Source of the DNA: SELP01 sp035969385
GTDB taxonomy: Bacteria > Pseudomonadota > Alphaproteobacteria > Rhodobacterales > Rhodobacteraceae
Direction: 5' to 3'
DNA length: 64,000 bases
Assembly: GCF_035969385.1 (NCBI RefSeq)
Contig: NZ_JAYKKJ010000010.1
Location: forward strand, 62,001-126,000
Part shown: positions 17,051-25,492 of the stretch, piece by piece
Position numbering within the stretch: the stretch's first letter is position 1
How the letters are laid out: every line of letters begins with the position of its first letter
The notes under the pieces: generated by a model
Seen by the model: the letters and a program-made list of their open reading frames with translations, nothing else
Told to the model about the DNA's origin: nothing
Database searches by the model: none
Translations under genes and position numbers: made by a program

Positions 17051-17481
17051 TGCGCGGTTTCTTTGCTTTCATTGCCGGCGGGCTGTTCGGTGGGGGCCTG
17101 ATGATTTCGGGAATGACCAACACCCAGAAGGTCCAGGGCTGGCTTGATATCTTCGGTGACTGGGATCCGACCCTTGCCTTTGTCATGGGGGGGGCGATCC
17201 TTCCGATGATGCTGGCCTGGCGGTTGACCCGCGGACGCAACCCGGCGCTGGGGGGCATGTTCCCGCCCCGTCCGGAACAGCGCGTGGGCCACAACCTAGT
17301 CATTGGCTCGGCCCTGTTCGGCGCGGGCTGGGGGCTGGTCGGCCTGTGCCCGGGTCCGTCGATTGCATCGCTGTCCTATGGCGGCATCGGGGGGCTTGTT
17401 TTCCTTATCGCCATGTTCGTTGGCATGCGGATTGCACCGGCGTTCAAAACCCGGCTGGACGCAATCGCGCGCCCGACCTAA
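17050..17481 (+). CDS. YeeE/YedE family membrane protein, second half type (DUF6691-like)
   Basis: This 143-residue partner of the preceding gene has about four membrane helices, with GGGLMISGMTNTQKVQGWLD near the N-terminus and GWGLVGLCPGPSIASL carrying a conserved cysteine. It begins in a TGATG overlap with the upstream stop codon. Together the two halves equal one YeeE/YedE channel, likely bringing sulfur compounds across the inner membrane under control of the divergent ArsR repressor. Confidence 0.88.
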   Translation: MRGFFAFIAGGLFGGGLMISGMTNTQKVQGWLDIFGDWDPTLAFVMGGAILPMMLAWRLTRGRNPALGGMFPPRPEQRVGHNLVIGSALFGAGWGLVGLCPGPSIASLSYGGIGGLVFLIAMFVGMRIAPAFKTRLDAIARPT

Positions 17482-17490
17482 AAGGCGGTC

Positions 17491-17931
17491 ATGGACATCA
17501 GAAAACTGACCGCTGACTATTCTGTCAGCCCGCAGATCGCCCCGTCGGACCTGCCCGCGATTGCCGCGGCCGGGTTCCGCGCGGTGATCTGCAACCGCCC
17601 CGACGCAGAGGTCGGGCCGGACACCAATGCGGCAGCCGTGAAAGCGGCGGCCGAAGCAGCCGGTCTGGCCTTTGTCGTCAACCCGGTGACCCATCAAGGG
17701 TTGAACATGGACATGGTCGCCCTGCAACGCGATACGATCGCCGATGCTGGCGGCCCGGTCCTGGCCTATTGCGCCTCTGGCACCCGGTCCACGATAGTCT
17801 GGGCGCTGGGGCAGGCAGGGCGGATGAGCACGGATGTGATCCTGACTTCAGCCCTGAATGCAGGCTATGACCTGGACGGGCTCCGGCCGCGGATCGACGC
17901 ATTGGCCGAGGCGAACGCAACGAGCAGCTAG
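17491..17931 (+). CDS. Blh-type rhodanese/phosphatase-like protein (TIGR01244/DUF442)
   Basis: This 146-residue stand-alone domain has the dual-specificity-phosphatase-like active site CASGTRS at 94-100 (C94, R99). In BigR loci this domain is often fused to a metallo-beta-lactamase-like persulfide dioxygenase; here only the phosphatase/sulfurtransferase-like part is present and no dioxygenase gene is adjacent. It follows the YeeE/YedE pair by 9 bases and is probably co-transcribed, acting in sulfide or persulfide handling. Its 3' end overlaps the convergent SpoA-domain gene by 4 bases. Confidence 0.85.
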   Translation: MDIRKLTADYSVSPQIAPSDLPAIAAAGFRAVICNRPDAEVGPDTNAAAVKAAAEAAGLAFVVNPVTHQGLNMDMVALQRDTIADAGGPVLAYCASGTRSTIVWALGQAGRMSTDVILTSALNAGYDLDGLRPRIDALAEANATSS

Positions 17932-18938
17932 CCCGCCGCGGCCAGTTCAGCCCCGGCATCCGACTGGGGCTGATCGACGTCCGGGGCAGGCTGCACCGTC
18001 GCTTGCCGTGGGGCGGGAAAATCTTCGTCCAGCGTGAGTTGGACCCGCCCCTCCAGCCGGATCGCCCGCATACCTGCGGCCTGCCCCAGCCGCGCCGTTC
18101 CCACCGCGGCCCCCCCCGGAGCGACGACCTGTACATTCGCAACCGACGTTCCGGTCAACGGCAGGACCTGCCCGACCCGCAGGTCTTCAAGGCTGTATAG
18201 CGGCATCCGCGCCCGGAACAGAACCGCATCCAAAGACGCGGGCGCCGACAGGACCGCAGCCTCGAACACCTCTGCCCAGCCGCCGGATTGGGCGTTTTCC
18301 GCAACGGCCGGCGCGTCATCCGGGACCGGACCGCGCTGAACCGGAAGCGCCAGCACCACTTCGCCCTGACGGTCGGCAACACCCAGATCGCAGGGTAGGC
18401 GACAGACCCGATAGTCCTGATCCCCCAAGACCAAGGGGATCGCCCGCGCCGCGGGCAGTCGCCCGCCCACCTTGTACCCTGCGGCCCATTCAGCAACGGG
18501 CGTGCCCGACCCGACAACGGCCAGCGTATCAAGAAGGGCCTGAACAAGTGGCCGAACCATGGCGGCATCCGTGTTTGTCACTGGTCGCGGGGTTGGCTTG
18601 GCGTTGTTGAGTTTCCCGATGGTCTGCATTTCTACGGCCGCGGACAGTATATCAGTATCCAGAACCGCGACGCCCAGAACTGACCCACCCTCTTCAATCC
18701 CCAGGATCAGCCCCTCTTCGTCCAGCCCTTCGACCAGTGCATCAAGCGTTTGTTCCTCGTCGGTGACGCTGGTCACGGCAAGCGGCAGACCAAGGGCGGC
18801 CTCGGACGCCTTGGCCATGCCGACGCGCAGGACGCGCCCGGAACTGGGCGGCGGCGACTGCGCGGGCGGTTCACCTTCATCGCCACGCCGCCGTGCCATC
18901 CTGTGCAGGACGCTTTTGCTGTCACGCTCTTCGGTCAT
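17928..18938 (-). CDS. Orphan FliM/FliN-like (SpoA domain) protein
   Basis: The 336-residue product ends with a SpoA-type domain (about 250-315): SLEDLRVGQVLPLTGTSVANVQVVAPGG and MRAIRLEGRVQL, as in the C-terminal surface-presentation domain of FliM, FliN and HrcQ. The N-terminal two thirds resembles the middle domain of FliM only loosely. I start at the ATG at 18938 (MTEERDSK). The tail is low-complexity and acidic. No flagellar or type III genes are nearby, so whether it works in the flagellar C-ring is open. Confidence 0.75.
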   Translation of the reverse strand: MTEERDSKSVLHRMARRRGDEGEPPAQSPPPSSGRVLRVGMAKASEAALGLPLAVTSVTDEEQTLDALVEGLDEEGLILGIEEGGSVLGVAVLDTDILSAAVEMQTIGKLNNAKPTPRPVTNTDAAMVRPLVQALLDTLAVVGSGTPVAEWAAGYKVGGRLPAARAIPLVLGDQDYRVCRLPCDLGVADRQGEVVLALPVQRGPVPDDAPAVAENAQSGGWAEVFEAAVLSAPASLDAVLFRARMPLYSLEDLRVGQVLPLTGTSVANVQVVAPGGAAVGTARLGQAAGMRAIRLEGRVQLTLDEDFPAPRQATVQPAPDVDQPQSDAGAELAAAG

Positions 18939-19049
18939 ATGACTGCACCGGCTGCACCGATCCTTCTGGCCCACGGAATAGATGGGCGCATGTCGCACCC
19001 CCTCTTCAATCTAGCGATCCGTGGTTACCAAGGGTTTAATCCCGACAGG

Positions 19050-21719
19050 TCAGTCCGCATCCGGCAGGGTGACCCGGAAGGCAGCCCCACCCTGCCCCGG
19101 AAGATAGGCGATATCGCCCCCAAGGCGGCCCATGATTTCGCGGCAGATCGCAAGGCCAAGCCCGGCGCCCCCCGCCTTGCGGTCATCGGTCAGCCGAGAG
19201 AACTTTTCAAAAATCACGCCCTGCTTGTCCGCCGGAATGCCGCTGCCATTGTCGATGAAATCGACGACCCTGCGTCCGGCATGCCGCCCGACTTTGATCC
19301 GCAGCGACGGGGCCTCTGCATCGCAATACTTGCGGGCATTGGCAATCAGGTTGATGAAGACCTGTGTCAGCCGGTCAAGGTCAGTTGCCAAATCGACACC
19401 TTCGTCGGTCCGGCGCCGGTCGATCAGCAACGGTCCGCTGCGGCTGTCGGCGGCATCGACGGCCCGGTCGATCACATCGCGCAAAACCCCGTCCTGCCGG
19501 TTAAGCGTCACCTGCCCGCTTTCCAGCACGCTGAGGTCCAGAAGATCGTCCAGTAGCCGGGTCAGGCGCACAGCTTCGTCATGGATGATGCCCGCGTATT
19601 TCGCCTGTTGGGTTGGCGGCATCCCGCCCTCGCGCAAGATTTCGGAAAACGACCGGATCGAGGTCATGGGCGTGCGCAGTTCGTGGCTGATCTGCCCGAG
19701 GAAGGCATCTTTTTGGATCGACAGCACAGTCAGTTTTTCGTTCGCTTCGCGAAGCGCCCGCGCCGTGCGTTCCTGTTCCGCCGACTTCGCTTCCAACTGG
19801 CTGGAATACTCCATGATCTGAGCGGTTTCGTCCGCCACACGGATCAGGTCTTCGACCGAAACGGACGCTCCCTGAAGGATCTGCCCAAGCATCGCATGGG
19901 CGGTTGCCGCCCCGACCGACCCTGCCAGTTCCCGTTCCAGCCGTTCCACGAACCCCGGCGTCACATCGGGCAGGAACCCGGCCTTGCCCTGCGCCCGCGC
20001 CTCTGCCTGAAACAGGGCCTGAGCCTCTGCCCCGCCAAGGATGCGCTGCGCCATGATCAGCAGGTCCTCGGCGTGTGCCGAGGATTGGGTCCAACTGCGC
20101 GCACCCGGCGAATGTTCGAACACATTGACGAATTGCGCGCCCTGAAGCCGCTCCATTGGCAGGGGGAAGGTCAGAATCGAGCCGAGGAACAGCGCCCCGG
20201 TATTCAGCACCAGCGACCACATCACCGCGTGGATCACCGGGTCCATCCCCTCGATCCCGAAAAAGGCCTGCGGCCGAAGCCAGCCGATCCCGAACGGCCC
20301 GTGGTCCATCACCGCTTGTGGGATGATGGCACCTGCGCCGAAGGACGGCAGGAACAGCGACCACATCCAGACAGCGAAGCCAAGGACAAGCCCCGACGCC
20401 GCGCCCCAGCGCGTCGCCCCGCGCCAGAAGATCCCGACGATCATCGCCGGAAGGACCTGCACCACCCCGGTGAAAGAGATCAGGCCGATGGCGGCAAGCG
20501 CCTCTCCCCCACCGGACAGTCGGTAGTAGAGGTAGCCCAGAAAAAGCACCCCCATGATCGACAGGCGCCGCGCCATGATCACCACGCCGCGCACATCGCC
20601 CGACACCATCGCCCCGGCCCCACGGCTGGACAGCCAGATCGGCACCACGATGTGGTTCGATACCATCGTTGCCAGCGCGATGGTCGAAACAATCACCATT
20701 GATGTTGCGCTGGAAAACCCGCCGAGAAAGGAAAAGATCGCCAGCCCGTTGCGCCCTTCGGCCAGCGGCACAGTAAGAACGAAGAGGTCCGGGTTCGACC
20801 CCTCGGGCAGAAGGTTCAGCCCGACAACCGCGATGGGCACTACGAAAAGGCTCATCAAGAGCAGGTAGAGCGGAAAGGCCCAACTGGCTGTGGCCATGTG
20901 CCGTTCATCGGCGTTTTCCACGACCAGAACCTGAAACATGCGCGGCAGGCACAGAAAGGCCGCAGCAGCCAGAAAAGTCAGCCCGACCCAGCGCCCGCCC
21001 GGCTGCGTCCAGCCAGAGATGGGCGAGGCATCGATCAGGTCCAGTGTCTGGCCCACGCCACCGGCCAGCCCCCAGACGACGAAGACGCCAACGGCGACAA
21101 GGGCGCAGAGCTTGACCACCGCCTCGACCGCGATAGCCATGACGATCCCATGATGGCGTTCGTTCGCGTCAAGGTTCCGGGTCCCGAAAATGACGGTGAA
21201 CACCGCAAGCCCGATGGCCACCCACAGCGCAGCAGAAGAAAGTTCCTGCCCGCCCCAGATCTGGCCGGACCCTTCCGCGAAGACCGCGAAAGAAAGGGTT
21301 ACGGATTGCAGCTGAAGCGCGAGGTAGGGGGTCGCCGCCGCCACGGCAACCAATGTCACCAAGACCCCGATCGGCGTCGATTTCCCGAACCGGGACGAAA
21401 CCAGGTCGGCGATCGAGGTGATCCGCTGGCTGCGCCCGATCCGCACCAGTTTGCGCAGGATCCACCACCAGCCGATCATCACAAGCGAAGGGCCAAGGTA
21501 GATCGTCAGGTATTCAAGCCCTGACCGGGCGGCGTATCCCACCGCCCCGTAGAAGGTCCATGCGGTGCAATAGATCGACAACGACAGGGTGTAGATCATC
21601 GGGGACCGAAGCCACCCTTCCCGCCCGCGTTCGGCCCGGCGTTCCGCGGCGAAGGCGATGATGAACAGGAAGGCCACATAGACCAGCGCGACGGCGATCA
21701 GCAGGTTGAAGGAAACCAT
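19050..21719 (-). CDS. SLC5-domain sensor histidine kinase (CbrA/CrbS-like)
   Basis: This 889-residue sensor has a sodium/solute symporter-like domain of about 13 membrane helices (1-520), a STAC-like linker (about 550-615), a HisKA domain with SHELRTP (phospho-acceptor His about 679), and an ATPase domain with NLIANARK, DNGSGIP and GAGLGL. CbrA and CrbS share this plan; CrbS with CrbR activates acetyl-CoA synthetase genes in other proteobacteria. It overlaps the upstream membrane gene by one base, and an acs cluster lies 2.3 kb away, consistent with acetate sensing. The ligand is inferred. Confidence 0.9.
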   Translation of the reverse strand: MVSFNLLIAVALVYVAFLFIIAFAAERRAERGREGWLRSPMIYTLSLSIYCTAWTFYGAVGYAARSGLEYLTIYLGPSLVMIGWWWILRKLVRIGRSQRITSIADLVSSRFGKSTPIGVLVTLVAVAAATPYLALQLQSVTLSFAVFAEGSGQIWGGQELSSAALWVAIGLAVFTVIFGTRNLDANERHHGIVMAIAVEAVVKLCALVAVGVFVVWGLAGGVGQTLDLIDASPISGWTQPGGRWVGLTFLAAAAFLCLPRMFQVLVVENADERHMATASWAFPLYLLLMSLFVVPIAVVGLNLLPEGSNPDLFVLTVPLAEGRNGLAIFSFLGGFSSATSMVIVSTIALATMVSNHIVVPIWLSSRGAGAMVSGDVRGVVIMARRLSIMGVLFLGYLYYRLSGGGEALAAIGLISFTGVVQVLPAMIVGIFWRGATRWGAASGLVLGFAVWMWSLFLPSFGAGAIIPQAVMDHGPFGIGWLRPQAFFGIEGMDPVIHAVMWSLVLNTGALFLGSILTFPLPMERLQGAQFVNVFEHSPGARSWTQSSAHAEDLLIMAQRILGGAEAQALFQAEARAQGKAGFLPDVTPGFVERLERELAGSVGAATAHAMLGQILQGASVSVEDLIRVADETAQIMEYSSQLEAKSAEQERTARALREANEKLTVLSIQKDAFLGQISHELRTPMTSIRSFSEILREGGMPPTQQAKYAGIIHDEAVRLTRLLDDLLDLSVLESGQVTLNRQDGVLRDVIDRAVDAADSRSGPLLIDRRRTDEGVDLATDLDRLTQVFINLIANARKYCDAEAPSLRIKVGRHAGRRVVDFIDNGSGIPADKQGVIFEKFSRLTDDRKAGGAGLGLAICREIMGRLGGDIAYLPGQGGAAFRVTLPDAD

Positions 21720-22051
21720 CAGCCTGCCCCGGCCCGAGGATCATTGCCCGTGTCCTGTTCCGCCGCTGGCCGGGTGTCCGCGTCATCCGACAGGTCGATA
21801 ACCCGCGCAAGGATGTAGGACAGGACAATCAGCCCAAACCAGACACCGAACAGATACAGGGTCGCCTCTGCGGTCCCGTTCGCGTTGTCCGGGCCACCGT
21901 CGCGCGGCCACAACAGCGGCACCAGGACAAGGAAGGCCCCGACAATGGGCAGTACCCGCGCCGCGTCGCGCAACCGGCGCTGCCGATAGCTGGCCCGGGC
22001 CAGAAAGGTCTGCGGTTTCGGGGACAGCGCCACGGGAAGCCGGTCAGTCAC
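21719..22051 (-). CDS. Small membrane protein between receiver and kinase genes
   Basis: This product of about 110 residues has two hydrophobic segments, around residues 34-51 and 65-84, and a hydrophilic acidic tail. A GTG start at 22051 overlaps the response-regulator stop by 8 bases, and its own stop shares a base with the kinase ATG, so the three genes are translationally coupled. I recognise no family. It may help assemble or modulate the kinase; that is inferred from coupling only. Confidence 0.7.
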   Translation of the reverse strand: MTDRLPVALSPKPQTFLARASYRQRRLRDAARVLPIVGAFLVLVPLLWPRDGGPDNANGTAEATLYLFGVWFGLIVLSYILARVIDLSDDADTRPAAEQDTGNDPRAGAG

Positions 22052-22412
22052 CGGCAAGGGCACGGACCTGCGCCAGCACCTCGTCGTTGGAAAACGGTTT
22101 GACCATGAATTCGCTGGCCCCCAGCTGCTGGGCCATTTCCCGGTCGCGGGTCTGTCCACGGGCGGTCAGCATCAGGACCGGCAGGCCCTCTGTAGCGGGG
22201 TCGGCCCGCAGATCGCGCAGGATATCATAGCCGGACTTGCCGGGCAGCATCACGTCAAGGATCACCACATCGGGCGGCGTTGCCTTGATCCGGTCGTTCG
22301 CGGTTTCCCCATCCGTATGCGTATGCACAGTCCACCCGTCGCGGGACAGGATGAAACTGATCGCTTCAATGATGTTCGGCTCGTCCTCGATCAGCAGGAC
22401 CCGTTTTGCCAT
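22044..22412 (-). CDS. Single-domain response regulator (CheY-like receiver)
   Basis: This 122-residue receiver has the acidic pocket LLIEDEP, phospho-acceptor Asp53 in VVILDVMLPGKSGYD, a conserved Thr in LMLTARGQ and Lys in FMVKPFSNDE. There is no output domain. I start at the ATG at 22412 (MAKRVLLIED). It is first in the operon with the membrane protein and the SLC5-type kinase. Without a DNA-binding domain it must signal by protein contact or pass phosphate to another protein. Confidence 0.92.
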   Translation of the reverse strand: MAKRVLLIEDEPNIIEAISFILSRDGWTVHTHTDGETANDRIKATPPDVVILDVMLPGKSGYDILRDLRADPATEGLPVLMLTARGQTRDREMAQQLGASEFMVKPFSNDEVLAQVRALAGD

Positions 22413-22505
22413 TCCGGATACCCCTCCCAAGGCATCAAACTGCCCCCTCCCGAAGGGCACGCCGCCACTATCACGGCAAAGGTCGCGGCTGTCAAAGCCC
22501 CCGGC

Positions 22506-23798
22506 CTAATGGATATCCCCAAGGACCGAGGCATCGCGCCGCGCCGCACAGTCGGTGCGCGGACATATCCGGCAGGCGACCCCGGCGGGGATCGGCGGCG
22601 TCGTGCCAGCCTGCCCCGGAAAAACCAGCATGACCGTTTCAAACCGGGCGGGCAGATCAAATCCGGGGGCGCCAGCGGGTTCGGCCACCGCATAGGCCAG
22701 AAACCTTGGCGCCGGGTCGCCCGGCAGGATCAGGCTGTCGCGCAGCGGTTGGCCCGGCGCCGCCAGCGCCCGGAACATCGGCCACAGCGGACAGGCCGCC
22801 CCGCCACGTGGCAATGTCAGCCCCCCGACTGGTTGCTGCATCAGGATCGCGCCGGTCGCATCGGCGATGACCAGCCCCGCCGCTGGATGGCCGTCTTCAG
22901 GCCGCAGCGCGGCCAGGCGGCGCAGGACCAGCCCGAATGGCAGGCCAAGACGGGCCGCGATCAGGGCCGGGTCATGCCCCTGTTCCCGCGCCACCTGCCC
23001 CAGCACATCCAACGGCAGGCTGCGGGCATCCGTGGCCCGTCTTTGCAATTCGCGGCGCAAATGCAGGCCCGCCGCGCCGTGAAAGGGCGCGGCCCGGTCC
23101 ATCACATCATCCGGGCGCTCCCCTTCTTCGATCCGGGCCAGCGCCTCGGGGTTGCGCAATAGCCAAGCCTCTGCCTCTTCCGACGGGGACAGGACCGGCG
23201 TTGCGTCCGGTTCCGGCGCGTCCAGATAGGTGACCAGAGCGCGGCTCGCCTCGGCCAGCCTGCGGCTGTCATCGTGGATGTTGCGATGGAACCGGTCCTG
23301 CCAGTCCTGATCGACCGCCTCGCCACTGACAAGGATGGACGAGGTCGACCGGATCGCCGTCGCCGCCGACAACACATCGTGCAGGGAACTGGCCAGTTGC
23401 GGATCATGCGCCAGGCGGTCGGTCAGGGCCGAAACCCGCGCCTCGAGCGCGGCCAGCTTGCGCGCCTGCCCCGTGACCATCTTTGCCCAGCCCGGAAACC
23501 GGCCTGCGAATTCCTCGATCCGGGCCAGTTCCGCCCCGGCGCCGGGGTCGGCGCTGGCCGCGACCCGCAGCTGGTCCAACACCGCGCTTTCTGCGCCCGA
23601 GGTCAACTGTGCGGGGTCGACATCCAGCGCGCGGGCGATGTCATTCAGCAACCTGCCGCCGATTCTGCGGCGGTTATGTTCGATTAGATTCAGGTAGGAC
23701 CCGGATATCCCGACTGCTTCCGCTAACGCCGACTGTCGCAGACCGACGTCAATGCGTCGTTCGCGGATACGGGTGCCTGTCAACTGACGTTCAGCCAT
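22506..23798 (-). CDS. XRE family regulator of short-chain acyl metabolism (ScfR/RamB type)
   Basis: The 430-residue product has an N-terminal XRE helix-turn-helix (about 8-65, with GLRQSALAEAVGISGSYLNL) and a long C-terminal effector region. The last part has the cysteine-rich signature CRICPRTDCAARR seen in the ScfR/RamB group, which senses acyl-CoA-related signals and controls acetate, propionate or glyoxylate-cycle genes. It is divergent from the transporter-acs operon across a 228-base gap with a clear inverted repeat, making that operon the likely target. Confidence 0.88.
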   Translation of the reverse strand: MAERQLTGTRIRERRIDVGLRQSALAEAVGISGSYLNLIEHNRRRIGGRLLNDIARALDVDPAQLTSGAESAVLDQLRVAASADPGAGAELARIEEFAGRFPGWAKMVTGQARKLAALEARVSALTDRLAHDPQLASSLHDVLSAATAIRSTSSILVSGEAVDQDWQDRFHRNIHDDSRRLAEASRALVTYLDAPEPDATPVLSPSEEAEAWLLRNPEALARIEEGERPDDVMDRAAPFHGAAGLHLRRELQRRATDARSLPLDVLGQVAREQGHDPALIAARLGLPFGLVLRRLAALRPEDGHPAAGLVIADATGAILMQQPVGGLTLPRGGAACPLWPMFRALAAPGQPLRDSLILPGDPAPRFLAYAVAEPAGAPGFDLPARFETVMLVFPGQAGTTPPIPAGVACRICPRTDCAARRDASVLGDIH

Positions 23799-23858
23799 TC
23801 AGATTCCGGTAACATTTTCATGAGCTTCCCGCATTGCGGCGAAAAATTTTTTACAATG

Positions 23859-23877
23859 TACACAATCGTATTGTGTA
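23859..23877. promoter_or_regulatory. Inverted-repeat operator candidate between ScfR-type gene and transporter operon
   Basis: TACACAAT-CGT-ATTGTGTA gives two perfect 8-bp arms around a 3-base spacer in an AT-rich stretch of the divergent intergenic region. Near-copies of the half-site (TTTACAA) flank it at about 23850 and 23882. The placement suits binding by the ScfR-type regulator and control of both units. The rest of the gap has no other clear structure. Confidence 0.6.
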
Positions 23878-24026
23878 AGTCTTTACAAAAAAATCGTTCG
23901 TTCAGAGAGGGTTGTTGCGAAATTTTCGAACCCGGACCGATAATGGGGAAGCATTGTAAAAATGCGCGTGATCGGCCGAGGGTGTGGAGGCCCTTCCGGT
24001 CACGTTCCATCCAAGGGAGGGATTAA

Positions 24027-25373
24027 ATGTCCAAAACCAACTATTCGCGCCGTGGCGTTCTGAAGTCCGGGGCCGTTGCCGGCGCCGGTCTGGCGCTGCC
24101 GACCATCTTCACCGGCTCGTCCGCTGCCGCATTCACCAACGAACCCACCGGTTCGACGGTGACCTTCGGCTTCAACGTGCCGCAAACCGGCCCCTACGCC
24201 GAAGAAGGCCTTGACGAACTGCGCGCGCAGGAACTCGCTGTCGAACACCTGAACGGGATCGGCGACGGCGGCATGCTGAACACCTTCTCGTCGAAGGCAC
24301 TTGGCGGCGACGGCGTGCTGGGCAAGCAGGTCCAGTTCGTGACCGGCGACACCGCGACCAAGTCGGACGTGGCCCGTGCCTCGGCCCAGTCGATGATCCA
24401 GAAAGACGGCGTTGTGATGATCAACGGCGGCTCGTCCTCGGGCGTGGCCATCGCCGTGCAGGGCCTCTGCCAAGAGGCAGGCATCATCTTCATGGCCGGT
24501 CTGACCCACTCGAACGACACCACCGGTAAGGACAAGAAGGCCAACGGCTTCCGTCACTTCTTCAACGGCTACATGTCCGGCGCTGCGCTGGGCCCGGTGC
24601 TGGAAAAGGAATACGGCAATGACCGCCGTGCCTACCACCTGACCGCCGACTATACCTGGGGCTGGACCCAGCAGGAATCGATCGCGGCTTCGACCGAAGC
24701 CCTTGGCTGGGAAACCGTCCAGAACGTGCTGACCCCGGTCGGCGCTGGCGACTTCTCGTCCTACATCGCGCCGGTTCTGAACTCGGGCGCCGATACGCTG
24801 ATCCTGAACCACTACGGCGGGGACATGGTCAACTCGCTGACCCAGGCCGTTCAGTTCGGTCTGCGTGACAAGCAGGTCAACGGCAAGGACTTCACCATCA
24901 TCGTTCCGCTCTACTCGGAACTGATGGCCGCTGGTGCAGGCTCCAACATCCAGGGCGTGTTCGGTTCGATGAACTGGAACTGGCAGCTTCAGGATGCCGG
25001 GACCCAGGCCTTCGTCCGCTCGTTCGGCGAAAAGTACGGCCGTCCGCCGTCGGGTTCGGCCCACACCTGCTATGTGCAGACCCTTCTGTACGCAGACGCC
25101 GTGACCCGCGCCGGTTCGTTCAACCCCTGTGCGGTTGCCGAAGCCCTCGAGGACTTCGAATTCGATGGCATGGGCAACGGCCCGACCCTGTATCGTGGCG
25201 CCGACCACCAGTGCTTCAAGGACGTGCTGGTCATGAAAGGCCGCGACAACCCGACCAACGAATACGACACGCTGGAAATCGTGGAAGTTACCCCCGTTGA
25301 TCAGGTCATGTACGAACCCGATCACCCGATGTTCGCCGGCGGCGACCTGGGTGAATGCAACGACGGCGCGTAA
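24027..25373 (+). CDS. Tat-exported substrate-binding protein of a Liv/urea-type ABC transporter
   Basis: This 448-residue type I periplasmic binding protein starts with a twin-arginine leader, SRRGVLKSG (Arg8-Arg9), a hydrophobic stretch and a probable cleavage after SSAAA (about residue 36). The mature part opens VTFGFNVPQTGPYAEEG, as in Leu/Ile/Val, amide and urea binding proteins. AAGGGAGGG precedes the ATG. It heads the permease, ATPase and acetyl-CoA synthetase genes, suggesting the substrate is a carboxylate or amide feeding acetyl-CoA. The substrate cannot be read from sequence. Confidence 0.9.
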   Translation: MSKTNYSRRGVLKSGAVAGAGLALPTIFTGSSAAAFTNEPTGSTVTFGFNVPQTGPYAEEGLDELRAQELAVEHLNGIGDGGMLNTFSSKALGGDGVLGKQVQFVTGDTATKSDVARASAQSMIQKDGVVMINGGSSSGVAIAVQGLCQEAGIIFMAGLTHSNDTTGKDKKANGFRHFFNGYMSGAALGPVLEKEYGNDRRAYHLTADYTWGWTQQESIAASTEALGWETVQNVLTPVGAGDFSSYIAPVLNSGADTLILNHYGGDMVNSLTQAVQFGLRDKQVNGKDFTIIVPLYSELMAAGAGSNIQGVFGSMNWNWQLQDAGTQAFVRSFGEKYGRPPSGSAHTCYVQTLLYADAVTRAGSFNPCAVAEALEDFEFDGMGNGPTLYRGADHQCFKDVLVMKGRDNPTNEYDTLEIVEVTPVDQVMYEPDHPMFAGGDLGECNDGA

Positions 25374-25382
25374 ACGCCGACC

Positions 25383-25413
25383 GGACCTGGCCGCCGCTGA
25401 TGCGGCCAGGTCC
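25383..25413 (+). terminator. Intra-operon hairpin after the binding-protein gene
   Basis: GGACCTGGCCGC and GCGGCCAGGTCC form a perfect 12-bp stem with a 7-base loop, followed by CCTTCTTT. It sits in the 119-base gap after the binding-protein gene. Such elements partly stop transcription or protect the upstream mRNA, giving more binding protein than permease. Confidence 0.75.
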
Positions 25414-25492
25414 CCTTCTTTCCGGAACATCACGGCCCGACGGGCCAACTGATCGGAAACCTGACCAAACCCATCACTGAGGGGCGGGGACG

